This document shows, piece by piece, positions 33,850 to 41,432 of a stretch of 51,188 nucleotides of DNA. The stretch's first letter is position 1, and each line of letters starts with the position of its first letter. The translations under genes were made by a program, and so were the position numbers. The stretch lies in contig CAINND010000091.1 in NCBI GenBank assembly GCA_903851035.1, forward strand, positions 1-51,188, written 5' to 3'. The stretch is from an uncultured Acidobacteriota bacterium. Lineage in GTDB: Bacteria; Acidobacteriota; Terriglobia; Terriglobales; Acidobacteriaceae. Under the pieces are notes generated by a model, which saw only the letters and a list, made by a program, of their open reading frames with translations, had not been told where the DNA came from and made no database searches.

Positions 33850-34104
33850 TTCTTCTCACTTCCCCGGTGCGATAAAGGCCTCACCACGGCGGCCTTCGGC
33901 GCTTGTTGTGTGATGAGCCTACTATAACCCCCTATCGGCGGCAACCGTCGTGGAATTCAGCCCAACACCATGGTAATTCAGCACATCACGCCCGGCTCCG
34001 GAAGGGAAGTCCACAGCCGGAAGTCGCGAATCCGGAATACCTGCAAGATCGCAAAATCCCGCCGCATTTATTCCCGTGCCGGAAATCTCCGCGCCAATAG
34101 CAAA

Positions 34105-34124
34105 CGCCCGGCCATGGCCGGGCG
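34105..34124 (-). terminator. 20-nt GC-rich palindrome after clpX
   Basis: CGCCCGGCCATGGCCGGGCG is self-complementary and lies 20 bp past the clpX stop; the reverse strand continues with TTTGC. It is a likely terminator of the clpP-clpX transcript, leaving lon with its own promoter. Confidence 0.6.
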
Positions 34125-34144
34125 CCGCTGATAAACATGCAAAA

Positions 34145-35422
34145 TTACGAGGCCTGCTTTTCCACCCGTTGCAGGTTCACGTCGCGCTCTTCCACCATGG
34201 CGCGCGTCACCTCGAACTCCTTGATCTTCTTCTGGTCCGGCAGATAGTACATCAGGTCCAGCATCAGCTCTTCCAGAATCATGCGCAAACCGCGCGCGCC
34301 CACCTTGCGGTTCAGCGCCTCTTTGGCCACGGCCTTCAGTGCGTCGTCGCTAAAGCGCAGCTTCACGTTCTCGAACTCAAACAGCCGCTGGTATTGCTTG
34401 ATGATGGCGTTTCTAGGCTTCGTAAGGATCTCCACCAGCGCGGCTTCGTCCAGGTCGCTCAGCACGCCGATTACCGGCAGCCGTCCGATGAACTCCGGAA
34501 TCAGCCCGTACTTGATCAGGTCCTGCGGCTGCGCCAGTTGCAGCATCTCGTCGTCGCGGCGCTTCACCGGATGCAGTTCGTCCTTGGCCGTCTCGTCCGG
34601 AGTCTTGAAGCCCATGGCGCGCTTGCCGATTCTGCGCTCGATGACCTTCTCCAGCCCCACGAACGCTCCGCCCACGATGAACAGGATGTTCGTCGTGTCC
34701 ACCGGCGTAAATTCCTGGTGGGGATGCTTGCGTCCGCCCTGCGGCGGCACGTTGGCTACCGTGCCCTCAAGAATCTTCAGCAGCGCCTGCTGCACGCCCT
34801 CGCCGCTCACGTCGCGGGTAATGGAGGGGTTCTCGTCCTTGCGGCCGATCTTGTCAATTTCGTCGATATAGATGATGCCGGTCTGGGCCCGGGCCACGTC
34901 GCCGTCGGCCGCCTGCAGCAGCTTCAGGATGATGTTTTCCACGTCCTCGCCCACGTAGCCGGCTTCGGTCAGCGTGGTGGCGTCCACAATGGCAAAGGGA
35001 ACGTCCAGCATCTTGGCCAGCGTCTGGGCCAGCAGGGTCTTGCCCGTGCCGGTGGGGCCAATCAGCAGGATGTTCGACTTCGACAGCTCGATCTCGCTGC
35101 CGCGCTGCCGGTTCATGAAGATGCGCTTGTAGTGGTTGTAAACGGCCACCGCCAGCTTCTTCTTCGTCTTTTCCTGGCCGATGACGTACTCATCCAGAAA
35201 GGCCTTGACCTCCTGCGGCTTGGGCAGGTGGTTGGGGCTGGCAGCCGTCTGAGCTTCGCTGCGGTCGTCTTCCAGAATGGAGTTGCATACCGCCACGCAC
35301 TCGTCACAGATGTACGCCCGCGGATAATCCGATGGGGACGAGATCAGCTTCGCCACCGCGTCCTGCGACTTATGGCAGAAGGAACAGCGTAATACCTCGT
35401 CGGTTCCGGTCCTCGATCTCAC
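34145..35422 (-). CDS. clpX: ATP-dependent Clp protease ATPase subunit ClpX
   Basis: A 425-residue AAA+ unfoldase. The N-terminal zinc-binding domain has a C4 pattern (CSFC and CDEC, about residues 11-40), followed by Walker A GPTGTGKT and Walker B IIYIDEID. The IGF-type loop for docking on ClpP reads RAMGF, so Ile is replaced by Met. GTG 35422 is chosen because AGGAG lies 7 bases upstream; the open frame upstream is unrelated in composition. ClpX unfolds tagged substrates and feeds them to ClpP, encoded 124 bp upstream on the same strand. Confidence 0.97.
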   Translation of the reverse strand: MRSRTGTDEVLRCSFCHKSQDAVAKLISSPSDYPRAYICDECVAVCNSILEDDRSEAQTAASPNHLPKPQEVKAFLDEYVIGQEKTKKKLAVAVYNHYKRIFMNRQRGSEIELSKSNILLIGPTGTGKTLLAQTLAKMLDVPFAIVDATTLTEAGYVGEDVENIILKLLQAADGDVARAQTGIIYIDEIDKIGRKDENPSITRDVSGEGVQQALLKILEGTVANVPPQGGRKHPHQEFTPVDTTNILFIVGGAFVGLEKVIERRIGKRAMGFKTPDETAKDELHPVKRRDDEMLQLAQPQDLIKYGLIPEFIGRLPVIGVLSDLDEAALVEILTKPRNAIIKQYQRLFEFENVKLRFSDDALKAVAKEALNRKVGARGLRMILEELMLDLMYYLPDQKKIKEFEVTRAMVEERDVNLQRVEKQAS

Positions 35423-35510
35423 AGCACAACTCCTGTCTGATGCTCTTCCGTGTCCGGTTATTCTCCGCCCATTCCCGTCCTGGGGACAAGGGCAGGGAAG
35501 CCCTTTGCAC

Positions 35511-35548
35511 AACCCGGGCGGAACCCTTCGGTCACCGCCCACCGGGTT
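35511..35548 (-). terminator. Hairpin between clpP and clpX
   Basis: AACCCGGGCGG (35511-35521) pairs with CCGCCCACCGGGTT (35535-35548, bulged). It overlaps the clpP stop codon and could attenuate read-through into clpX. Confidence 0.45.
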
Positions 35549-36137
35549 ACTTGTGCTTGTAAATTACATCGTCAACAATGCCGTATTCCTTCGCCTGCTG
35601 CGCGTTCATGATGAAATCGCGCTCGGTGTCGCGCTCCACCTTCTCCAGCACCTGGCCGGTGTGCTTGGCCATCAACTGGTTCATCAGCTCGCGCATGCGC
35701 AGAATCTCGCGGGCGTGGATGTCGATGTCCGTGGCCTGGCCGCTGATGCCGCCGCCCATGATCAGCGGCTGGTGGATCAGGATGCGCGACGTAGGCAGGG
35801 CAAAGCGCTTGCCCGCCGCGCCCGCCGCCAGCAGCATGGCGCCCATGGAGGCGCACTGCCCGATGCAATAAGTCACCACGTCGTTGCGGATGAACTGCAT
35901 CGTGTCGTAAATCGCCATGCCCGCCGTAATCGAGCCGCCCGGCGAGTTGATGTACAGCGAGATGTCCTTCTCCGGGTCTTCCGCCGAAAGGAACAGCAAC
36001 TGCGCAATGATCAGGTTCGCGACGTTGTCGTCAATCGGCGTTCCCAGAAAGATGATGTTGTCGCGCAACAGCCGCGAGTAAATGTCATAGGCGCGTTCGC
36101 CACGGCTGGTCTGCTCCACTACCATCGGCACTAGCAT
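35547..36137 (-). CDS. clpP: ATP-dependent Clp protease proteolytic subunit ClpP
   Basis: A 196-residue serine protease. The catalytic triad Ser97 ([10 protein letters not shown]), His122 (LIHQP) and an Asp near 171 are in the usual positions, and the [17 protein letters not shown] handle is intact. ATG 36137 (MLVPMVVEQ) was chosen over longer readings from 36194 because AAGGAG lies 8 bases upstream and the family starts here. It partners ClpX. tig lies 93 bp upstream. Confidence 0.97.
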   Translation of the reverse strand: MLVPMVVEQTSRGERAYDIYSRLLRDNIIFLGTPIDDNVANLIIAQLLFLSAEDPEKDISLYINSPGGSITAGMAIYDTMQFIRNDVVTYCIGQCASMGAMLLAAGAAGKRFALPTSRILIHQPLIMGGGISGQATDIDIHAREILRMRELMNQLMAKHTGQVLEKVERDTERDFIMNAQQAKEYGIVDDVIYKHK

Positions 36138-36230
36138 GATTCCGTCTCCTTGAGCCCCGGCGTCCATTTGGAATTGCCCCGGCGCCGTTTCCATCTCTGC
36201 CTGTTGTCTCTACCTATTAAGATGCGCTTG

Positions 36231-37553
36231 CTACTCGCTTTGCTTCAGCAGTGCGTCCAGGGCGCGGTCGCAGCGCAACTGGCTGCGCAGCGCGTCCAGG
36301 CCGTTGCGCTCTTCCAACTGCTGGCGCAGCAGCGCCGGATTCTGACGTCCCTGCATGGCCGCCGCCGTGATTTCCTTGTCCAGGTCCTCGTCCGTCACGG
36401 TGATGCCTTCCGCGTCGGCCACCTTTTCCAGCAGCAGGTTGGCGCGCACGTCCTTTACCGCGCCCTCGCGCTGGCCCTCGCGCAGCTTGCTCAGGTCCAT
36501 GCGCTTGATGTCCTCGGCGCGCAGTCCCTGGCTCACCAGCTGGCGCAACCCGCGCTCCAGCCGCTGGTCAATGGCGTTCTCCACCAGCACGCGCGGCACG
36601 TCAATCGGGAAAAGCTCGTTCAGTTTGTGCAGGATCTCGTCCTTGCGCTTGTGGTCGGCCTGGTGCTTCTTCTCGTGCTCAATGCCTTCGCGGATGCGGG
36701 CCTTCAGCTCGTCCACCGTGTTCAGGCCTTCCTGGCCCAGCTCCTTCACCCACTCGTCGTTCAGCTCCGGCACCGCCTTCTTCTTGATGCCCTTGACCTC
36801 GACGTCGTAGTGCAGGGTCTTACCCGCCAGCCGCTCGTCGCCAAAGTCTTCGGCGTAGGTCACGTCGAAGCTCTTGGTCTCACCGGCCTTGGCGCCGCGC
36901 AGGTTCTCCGTAAAGTCCTTGATGGTGTTTTCGCCGCCAATATCCACCAGCACGTCGTTCATCTCGACCGGCTCGGCGCCCTCTTCGGTGCCCTTGCCCT
37001 TAAAGGCCACGCTGGCGTAGTCGCCATCGGCCAGGCCACGATCTTCGTCCACGTTTTCGTACGTGGAGCCGCGCTCCAGCAGGCCGTCCAGGGTCTTCTG
37101 CACCTCGGCTTCATCCACCGCGGTGGGCTCGGCCGCAACCTTGATCTCCTTGTAGCCATCCACAGTGAACTCCGGCACCACCTCAAAGGCGGCGCGGAAC
37201 TTCAAGGGCTTGCCCTCTTCGAACTCCAGGTCGATCACCTGCGGCTGCCCAATCGGCACCAGGTTCTGCTTCTTCGACTCCTCGCGGAAGGCCCCGGGTA
37301 GCAGGCGCTCGACCACTTCGGTCTTGATCTCCTGCTCGAACTTGCCCTTCACAACCGACGCAGGCACCTTGCCCTTGCGGAAGCCGGGGATGCGCGCGTG
37401 CTTCTGGAAGCGCTCCAGCGCCGACTTCATCTCGGCGGCAACAACGTCGGCGGCGATCTCGACAGAGACCTCGCGCTCGCAGGGGTTCTTGGTTACTTCG
37501 GCGGTTGCTTCAGGGGGCGTCAAATCAGTGGATGTCAACGGGATAGCCTTCAT
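36231..37553 (-). CDS. tig: Trigger factor
   Basis: A 440-residue ribosome-associated chaperone with PPIase activity. The N-terminal ribosome-binding domain has the GFRKGKVP signature (about 76-83, within RIPGFRKGKVPASVV), the FKBP-type middle domain runs about 160-245, and the helical C-terminal chaperone domain follows. Length and order are standard. ATG 37553 is the start. A sigma70-like promoter (TTGACC, 18 bp, TACACT) lies at 37641-37670. It heads the tig-clpP-clpX-lon cluster. Confidence 0.96.
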   Translation of the reverse strand: MKAIPLTSTDLTPPEATAEVTKNPCEREVSVEIAADVVAAEMKSALERFQKHARIPGFRKGKVPASVVKGKFEQEIKTEVVERLLPGAFREESKKQNLVPIGQPQVIDLEFEEGKPLKFRAAFEVVPEFTVDGYKEIKVAAEPTAVDEAEVQKTLDGLLERGSTYENVDEDRGLADGDYASVAFKGKGTEEGAEPVEMNDVLVDIGGENTIKDFTENLRGAKAGETKSFDVTYAEDFGDERLAGKTLHYDVEVKGIKKKAVPELNDEWVKELGQEGLNTVDELKARIREGIEHEKKHQADHKRKDEILHKLNELFPIDVPRVLVENAIDQRLERGLRQLVSQGLRAEDIKRMDLSKLREGQREGAVKDVRANLLLEKVADAEGITVTDEDLDKEITAAAMQGRQNPALLRQQLEERNGLDALRSQLRCDRALDALLKQSE

Positions 37554-37640
37554 TGTCACTTGAGAAGATAGGGGCGGCCCATGGGCCGCGCCGCGGTTCC
37601 TGCCACGCCGAGCCGCATGGGCGCGCAAGGCGAACAATCT

Positions 37641-37670
37641 AGTGTATGAAACCCAGCAAGTGATGGTCAA
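37641..37670 (-). promoter_or_regulatory. Sigma70-like promoter of tig
   Basis: On the reverse strand, TTGACC (37670-37665) and TACACT (37646-37641) are separated by 18 bp and sit about 90 bp before ATG 37553. Confidence 0.6.
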
Positions 37671-37769
37671 ACGCCGCAGCCGGAAATCGCCCGATTTGCG
37701 CGGCCAAATCCCACATCCGGCAATGCTTCTGCCCCGGGAGTGGTACAAAACAACCGCGCGTCGGCAAGG

Positions 37770-37775
37770 TATAAT
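37770..37775 (+). promoter_or_regulatory. -10 element TATAAT upstream of gene 37807
   Basis: A perfect TATAAT lies 31 bp before ATG 37807; the -35 is not clear. Confidence 0.45.
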
Positions 37776-37806
37776 CCAGCATCCCACCCACGGAGGCAGT
37801 CGCCCG

Positions 37807-38379
37807 ATGCAGTCCTCCCTGTTCGCCCTCTTGCAGCGCCGTATCCTGCTCGCAGTCATCATCTTGTGCGTGGTTCCGGCGGTGCTGGCGCAGGCCGCAC
37901 CAGCCACAAGCGACGCCTGGCACACTTACAGATACCCAATGGACGGCTTTGCCATTGATGGTCCGGTGCAGCCGCAGTTCAGCAAAATGGAGCAGCCCAC
38001 AGCCGTTGGAACGGCCATGCTGCACAACTACATCTTCGATCTGGGTGAATCAGCCCTCATCGTCAGTGTGACGGACTTTGGCTCAATCTTTGCCGGGCAG
38101 AATCAGGATGCTATATTGCAGGCCGGAAAAGATGGTTTGATTGGAAAATCAAACGGAATCATTCAGGCCGGATCCGAGGGAAAGCTTACCCTATCCGGTT
38201 ACCGCGGTTTAGAGTTTCAAATGGATGGCGACACGAACGGATCGCACTATCACTTCTATTTCCGCATTTACATCGTCGGAGGCCATCTTTACCAAACCTT
38301 GGTGATTACACCAGTGGGCAAAACTTATCCGAATGCCACGCGCTTTCACGACAGCTTCAAACTGATCCCGAATGAGTAG
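37807..38379 (+). CDS. Exported hypothetical protein, PsbP-like size
   Basis: A 190-residue protein with a signal peptide (about 1-28, core LLAVIILCVVPAVLA, cleavage near LAQAA). A single beta-rich domain follows with YRYPMDGFAIDGPVQPQFSK, YRGLEFQMDG and VGGHLYQTLVITPVGKTYPNATRFHDSFKL, a C-terminal pattern seen in small PsbP/MOG1-like folds. GGAGG about 10 bases upstream and the -10 at 37770 support ATG 37807. It is divergent from tig. Function unknown. Confidence 0.7.
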   Translation: MQSSLFALLQRRILLAVIILCVVPAVLAQAAPATSDAWHTYRYPMDGFAIDGPVQPQFSKMEQPTAVGTAMLHNYIFDLGESALIVSVTDFGSIFAGQNQDAILQAGKDGLIGKSNGIIQAGSEGKLTLSGYRGLEFQMDGDTNGSHYHFYFRIYIVGGHLYQTLVITPVGKTYPNATRFHDSFKLIPNE

Positions 38380-38512
38380 CCGTTCACGGTAAAACACGCT
38401 CACCCTTTTGTTTTTTAATCTATTTTCACCTGCCACTGGCGGCCAGGGCTGAAAGCGGATATCCTCGTCTGCCTGTCAGTAGCGCCCACCCCGGGCGCCG
38501 GGAGGAGCGCCC

Positions 38513-39037
38513 ATGGGCAGAATCTGTTACAGCGTGGCCATGAGCTTGGATGGCTACATCGCCGGGCCCGGTGGCGAATACGACTGGATTCCAGTGGACG
38601 AGGAGGTGGACGCTGACCTTGCCCACACCTGGACGAACTACGACACCTTCCTGATGGGACGGAAGACCTACGAGGTCGCCGTCGCCGGCCTGGGCGCGCA
38701 GACCTTCGAGGGCTATAAGACGATCGTCGTCAGCCGCACCATGGACCCCGCACAGTACCCCGCGCTCACGATTGTTTCCGAGCCTACGCGCGAGCTGATG
38801 GAGGCCCTGCGCCAGGCCGCCGGCAAAGACATCTGGCTCTTCGGCGGCGCGCAGCTCTTCCGCTCGCTGCTGGAAATCAACGCCGTCGATGCCGTCGAGG
38901 TCAGCATCATGCCCGTGCTCATCGGCGACGGCATCAAGCTGATGCCTCCGCCCTACGAGCACCGCCGCCTGCGCCTGGTGGGACACAAGGTCTATCGCTC
39001 GGGAATCGTGCATCTGAACTATGAAGTGGTGCCATAA
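38513..39037 (+). CDS. Dihydrofolate reductase-family (RibD C-terminal) protein
   Basis: A 174-residue protein with the DHFR/RibD fold. It begins SVAMSLDGYIAGPGG, continues NYDTFLMGRKTYEV, and has a KDIWLFGGAQLFRSLLE nucleotide-binding loop and IMPVLIGDGIKL. These match the family of small NADPH reductases, substrate unknown. GGAGGAG 6 bases before ATG 38513. The next gene's start follows immediately, so co-transcription is likely. Confidence 0.88.
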   Translation: MGRICYSVAMSLDGYIAGPGGEYDWIPVDEEVDADLAHTWTNYDTFLMGRKTYEVAVAGLGAQTFEGYKTIVVSRTMDPAQYPALTIVSEPTRELMEALRQAAGKDIWLFGGAQLFRSLLEINAVDAVEVSIMPVLIGDGIKLMPPPYEHRRLRLVGHKVYRSGIVHLNYEVVP

Positions 39038-39053
39038 AGGTGGAGTCCTGATC

Positions 39054-39752
39054 GTGTCCGCGCGCTCCGCATCCGAGTTGCAAATCCTTGAGGCCGAAGT
39101 GGTTGCCTGCCGGCAGTGTGCGCGACTCGTGGAGTACCGCGAGCGCATTGGCCGCGAAAAGCGCCGCGCCTACCGCGACTGCGACTACTGGGCCAAACCC
39201 GTTCCCGGCTTCGGTGACCCCAACGCCCGCGTGCTGGTCCTCGGCCTTGCCCCCGGAGCCCATGGCAGCAACCGCACCGGGCGACCCTTTACGGGCGATG
39301 CCAGCGGCAACTTCATGTATCCAATCCTCTTCCGCGCCAACTACGCCAGCCAACCCACGGCCACGGGCCGCGACGATGGCATGAAACTGCACGATCTGTG
39401 GATTACGGCTGCCGTGCGCTGCGCTCCTCCGGATAATAAGCCTCTGCCTGCGGAGCAGAAGTGCTGCCAGCAGTTCACCTTGCGCGAGCTGGCGGCGCTG
39501 AAAAACGTGCGCGTGATCATCGCCCTGGGCAAGTTTGCTTTTGATGCCTACCTGGCGGCGGTGGCCGCCGAGGGGCACGCCATCCGCAAAGGGGATTACA
39601 GGTTCGCGCACCTGGCCGAGTACGCGATGCCCAACGGAATCAAACTGTTAGCCAGCTACCACCCCAGCAACCAGAACACCGCCACGGGCAAGCTGACGGT
39701 GGCGATGTTCGAGCTGGTCTTTGCCCGCGCCCGTGAGCTGACGCTTGCATGA
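39054..39752 (+). CDS. Uracil-DNA glycosylase, family 5 (UDGb)
   Basis: A 232-residue repair enzyme that removes uracil and some other deaminated bases from DNA. Motif A GLAPGAHGSNRTGRPFTG (about 64-81) and motif B SYHPSNQNT (about 201-209) are those of family 5. Four Cys candidates for the [4Fe-4S] cluster are at about 19, 22, 123 and 137/138. GTG 39054 was chosen: AGGTGGAG lies about 8 bases upstream, whereas ATG 39021 would overlap the previous gene by 17 bp and has no better ribosome site. Confidence 0.9.
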   Translation: MSARSASELQILEAEVVACRQCARLVEYRERIGREKRRAYRDCDYWAKPVPGFGDPNARVLVLGLAPGAHGSNRTGRPFTGDASGNFMYPILFRANYASQPTATGRDDGMKLHDLWITAAVRCAPPDNKPLPAEQKCCQQFTLRELAALKNVRVIIALGKFAFDAYLAAVAAEGHAIRKGDYRFAHLAEYAMPNGIKLLASYHPSNQNTATGKLTVAMFELVFARARELTLA

Positions 39753-39863
39753 AGCTGCGGGCGGAGGAGTAGCGTTTTCAGCGTCTTTTCGCTTTGCGCC
39801 GGGGCGCTCATCGCGTACAGTGTTGCCGCGCCGCTTGCCGGGGCGCATTCACGGAGGAAGTCC

Positions 39864-40364
39864 ATGCGCATCCGCAACATCGCCATCGCATTGTTCTGCT
39901 GCCTTTTTGCCGTCGCGCTTTATGCGCAACCCCGCAAACCCGGGTTGTATGAAGTGACCACGACGATGAACTGGAAACAATCGCCGCTGCCTCCGGGAAT
40001 GAACATACCCGGCGGACGGTCTCCCTTTGGCGGCGCGCCCATCACTTCGCAGTACTGCGTGACGCAGGAGCAGTTGGATAAGTATGGCGCACCGGTCTCT
40101 CACGCCAAGGAGTGCCAGATCGTCAACATCGTGAAAAGCTACAACGGCATGAAGGCGGAGATGGTTTGCAGCGGCCACATGAACGGCAAGGGCAGCCTGG
40201 AGACCTGGTGGAAAGAAGACCTGACGGTGCGCAGCAAGGTTCACTTTGTCGGCACCATGCAGGCCGGGCAAAACCCCATGCCCATTGAGTGGACCAGCGA
40301 ATCCACTTCGACCTACAAGGGTCCCAACTGCGGCAACGTGCAGCCCCTGCCCACCGGAAAATAA
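39864..40364 (+). CDS. DUF3617-family exported protein
   Basis: A 166-residue protein with a signal peptide (about 1-21, core IALFCCLFAVALYA). The mature part starts QPRKPGLYEVTTTMNW and has YCVTQEQL, CSGHMNGKGSLETWW and a terminal GPNCG, all DUF3617 hallmarks. The role is unknown; the Cys pattern suggests disulfides in the periplasm. GGAGG lies 8 bases before ATG 39864. A convergent hairpin follows at 40387-40419. Confidence 0.85.
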   Translation: MRIRNIAIALFCCLFAVALYAQPRKPGLYEVTTTMNWKQSPLPPGMNIPGGRSPFGGAPITSQYCVTQEQLDKYGAPVSHAKECQIVNIVKSYNGMKAEMVCSGHMNGKGSLETWWKEDLTVRSKVHFVGTMQAGQNPMPIEWTSESTSTYKGPNCGNVQPLPTGK

Positions 40365-40386
40365 CAGCTAGATTCCCGCGGGCATC

Positions 40387-40419
40387 CTCCGCGCGCGGGG
40401 CTTAGCCGCACGCGCGGAG
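40387..40419. terminator. Convergent hairpin between DUF3617 and XRE genes
   Basis: CTCCGCGCG (40387-40395) pairs with CGCGCGGAG (40411-40419); 9-bp stem in the 63-bp convergent gap. Confidence 0.65.
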
Positions 40420-40427
40420 ACTAGTCT

Positions 40428-40631
40428 TTACTCGACCGAGTAGTGGAAGACCTCTTCCAGTGGCTGGCCGAAGACGGCGGCGATCTTGAAGGCCGCCTCC
40501 AAGGAGGGCGAGTACTTGCCCTGCTCGATGGCGTTCACCGTCTGCCGGGTGACGCCGATTTTTTCCGCCAGCGCCTGCTGCGTCATCTCGCCGTGCTCAA
40601 AGCGCAGGCGGCGAATCTCGTTGCGGATCAC
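40428..40631 (-). CDS. Small XRE-family (YozG-like) helix-turn-helix regulator
   Basis: A 67-residue DNA-binding protein that is just one HTH_3 domain: IRRLRFEHGEMTQQALAEKIGVTRQTVNAIEQGKYSPSLEAAFKIAAVFG. The start GTG 40631 overlaps the upstream stop (TAGTG), so it is coupled to the membrane protein gene; a GTG 6 bases upstream is also possible. Such pairs (XRE plus small membrane protein) are common operons. A palindrome overlapping the operon promoter at 41118-41135 could be its operator. Confidence 0.85.
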   Translation of the reverse strand: MIRNEIRRLRFEHGEMTQQALAEKIGVTRQTVNAIEQGKYSPSLEAAFKIAAVFGQPLEEVFHYSVE

Positions 40632-41053
40632 TAGCACACCCCGCGGCGGTACAGGATGATCTGGCAGGCGTTGCGCATCATCTCCGCCGTGACCAGAATA
40701 AACAGCAGGGAGTTGGTGTTGAAGACGATGGGCGGAGTCATGGCGCCGAAGAAGCAGGCGACCACGACAGCCGTGGAAAGCCCGGCGTAGGCCACGCGCG
40801 TCGCCTTCAGGTCAATCAGGCGCTCGCGCTCGTCCTGCGGGGCGCTGGCTTCGCGCGGATTGAAGATGGCGGCCAGGGTAATCAGCACCACCTGCAAGAT
40901 GACCAACTGGATGACCGTGGCCAGCAGGCTGCCAAAGGGGCCGCGACCGCCCTGCATCGTCACCGACCAGAAGTAGCGGCCGTAGATCAGTCCCATCGAA
41001 GCCTGAGCGATCCAGGCGCGCTTTTCTTGAAACGACATTCCTGCAAACAACAT
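40631..41053 (-). CDS. Membrane protein of an XRE-coupled operon (DUF2178-like)
   Basis: A 140-residue protein with about three to four hydrophobic segments (around 17-30, 45-64, 88-110, 112-130) separated by a charged loop (NPREASAPQDERERLIDLKATRVAY). The layout resembles DUF2178-type membrane proteins often paired with a small XRE regulator. GAGGAG about 8 bases before ATG 41053. Function unknown; co-regulation with the XRE gene is likely. Confidence 0.7.
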   Translation of the reverse strand: MLFAGMSFQEKRAWIAQASMGLIYGRYFWSVTMQGGRGPFGSLLATVIQLVILQVVLITLAAIFNPREASAPQDERERLIDLKATRVAYAGLSTAVVVACFFGAMTPPIVFNTNSLLFILVTAEMMRNACQIILYRRGVC

Positions 41054-41094
41054 GGCAAGTCTCCTCGGCTTGACGTGTCTAAATGTTCTTACAC

Positions 41095-41123
41095 AAAGTA
41101 ATCGTAAACGTACATCATGTCAA
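41095..41123 (-). promoter_or_regulatory. Sigma70-like promoter of the XRE operon
   Basis: On the reverse strand TTGACA (41123-41118) and TACTTT (41100-41095) are 17 bp apart, about 42 bp before ATG 41053. Confidence 0.7.
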
Positions 41124-41135
41124 GATATCTTTACA
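41118..41135. promoter_or_regulatory. Palindrome TGTCAAGATATCTTTACA overlapping -35
   Basis: Eight of nine base pairs of this 18-nt dyad match. It overlaps the -35 of the XRE operon, ideal for autorepression. Binding is inference. Confidence 0.5.
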
Positions 41136-41323
41136 TATATTTTGCCGCTCAGGAGGTGTGTCAAGCCCCCTTGTGTGGTCATTTCTCTGTAAGTCGTTGA
41201 TTCCCAGGCAGAAAGACCTGTGGCCCGGGGTGAGGGTCTGCCCCCTGGATTTGGCTATGCTGGAAGCAGGGGAGTCGGGGCGGGGTGATTCTGCGGCTGG
41301 CGCGGAAGTTGGCGGAGGAGATA

Positions 41324-41432
41324 GGTGTCCTTCGACTGCGAATCCGTCAGTAGCCCTGACGGATTCTCCGCTCAGGATGACAGACCGAATGGGCGACGGT
41401 CTGGATGGTTTCTTCGCTTAGGGATGACAGAT
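41324..41432. repeat. Two HPERSEG-type dispersed repeat copies
   Basis: CCTTCG ... CTCAGGATGACA (41328-41382) and TTCGCTTAGGGATGACA (41411-41429) share the core of the copy at 42210-42232. The first has an internal inverted repeat (CCGTCAG/CTGACGG). The second overlaps the 3' end of the glycosyltransferase gene, whose last codons PICHP come from the repeat. Confidence 0.6.

Larger units (their letters stand above)
41054..41417. other. Intergenic region with promoter, operator and repeat copies
   Basis: This AT-rich to mixed 364-bp stretch carries the promoter/operator of the XRE operon (41095-41135) and, near 41324-41432, two copies of a dispersed HPERSEG-type repeat. No gene is supported. 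Confidence 0.6.

Noticed and set aside
33850-34144. Lon-clpX gap examined for a heat-shock promoter or small RNA
   Set aside because: No sigma32-like or CIRCE-type sequence was seen; only the terminator-like palindrome is supported.
38426-39148. Long reverse-strand open frame opposite the DHFR-like and UDG genes
   Set aside because: It lies fully antisense to two recognised genes, has a composition expected from a high-GC shadow and no ribosome site.
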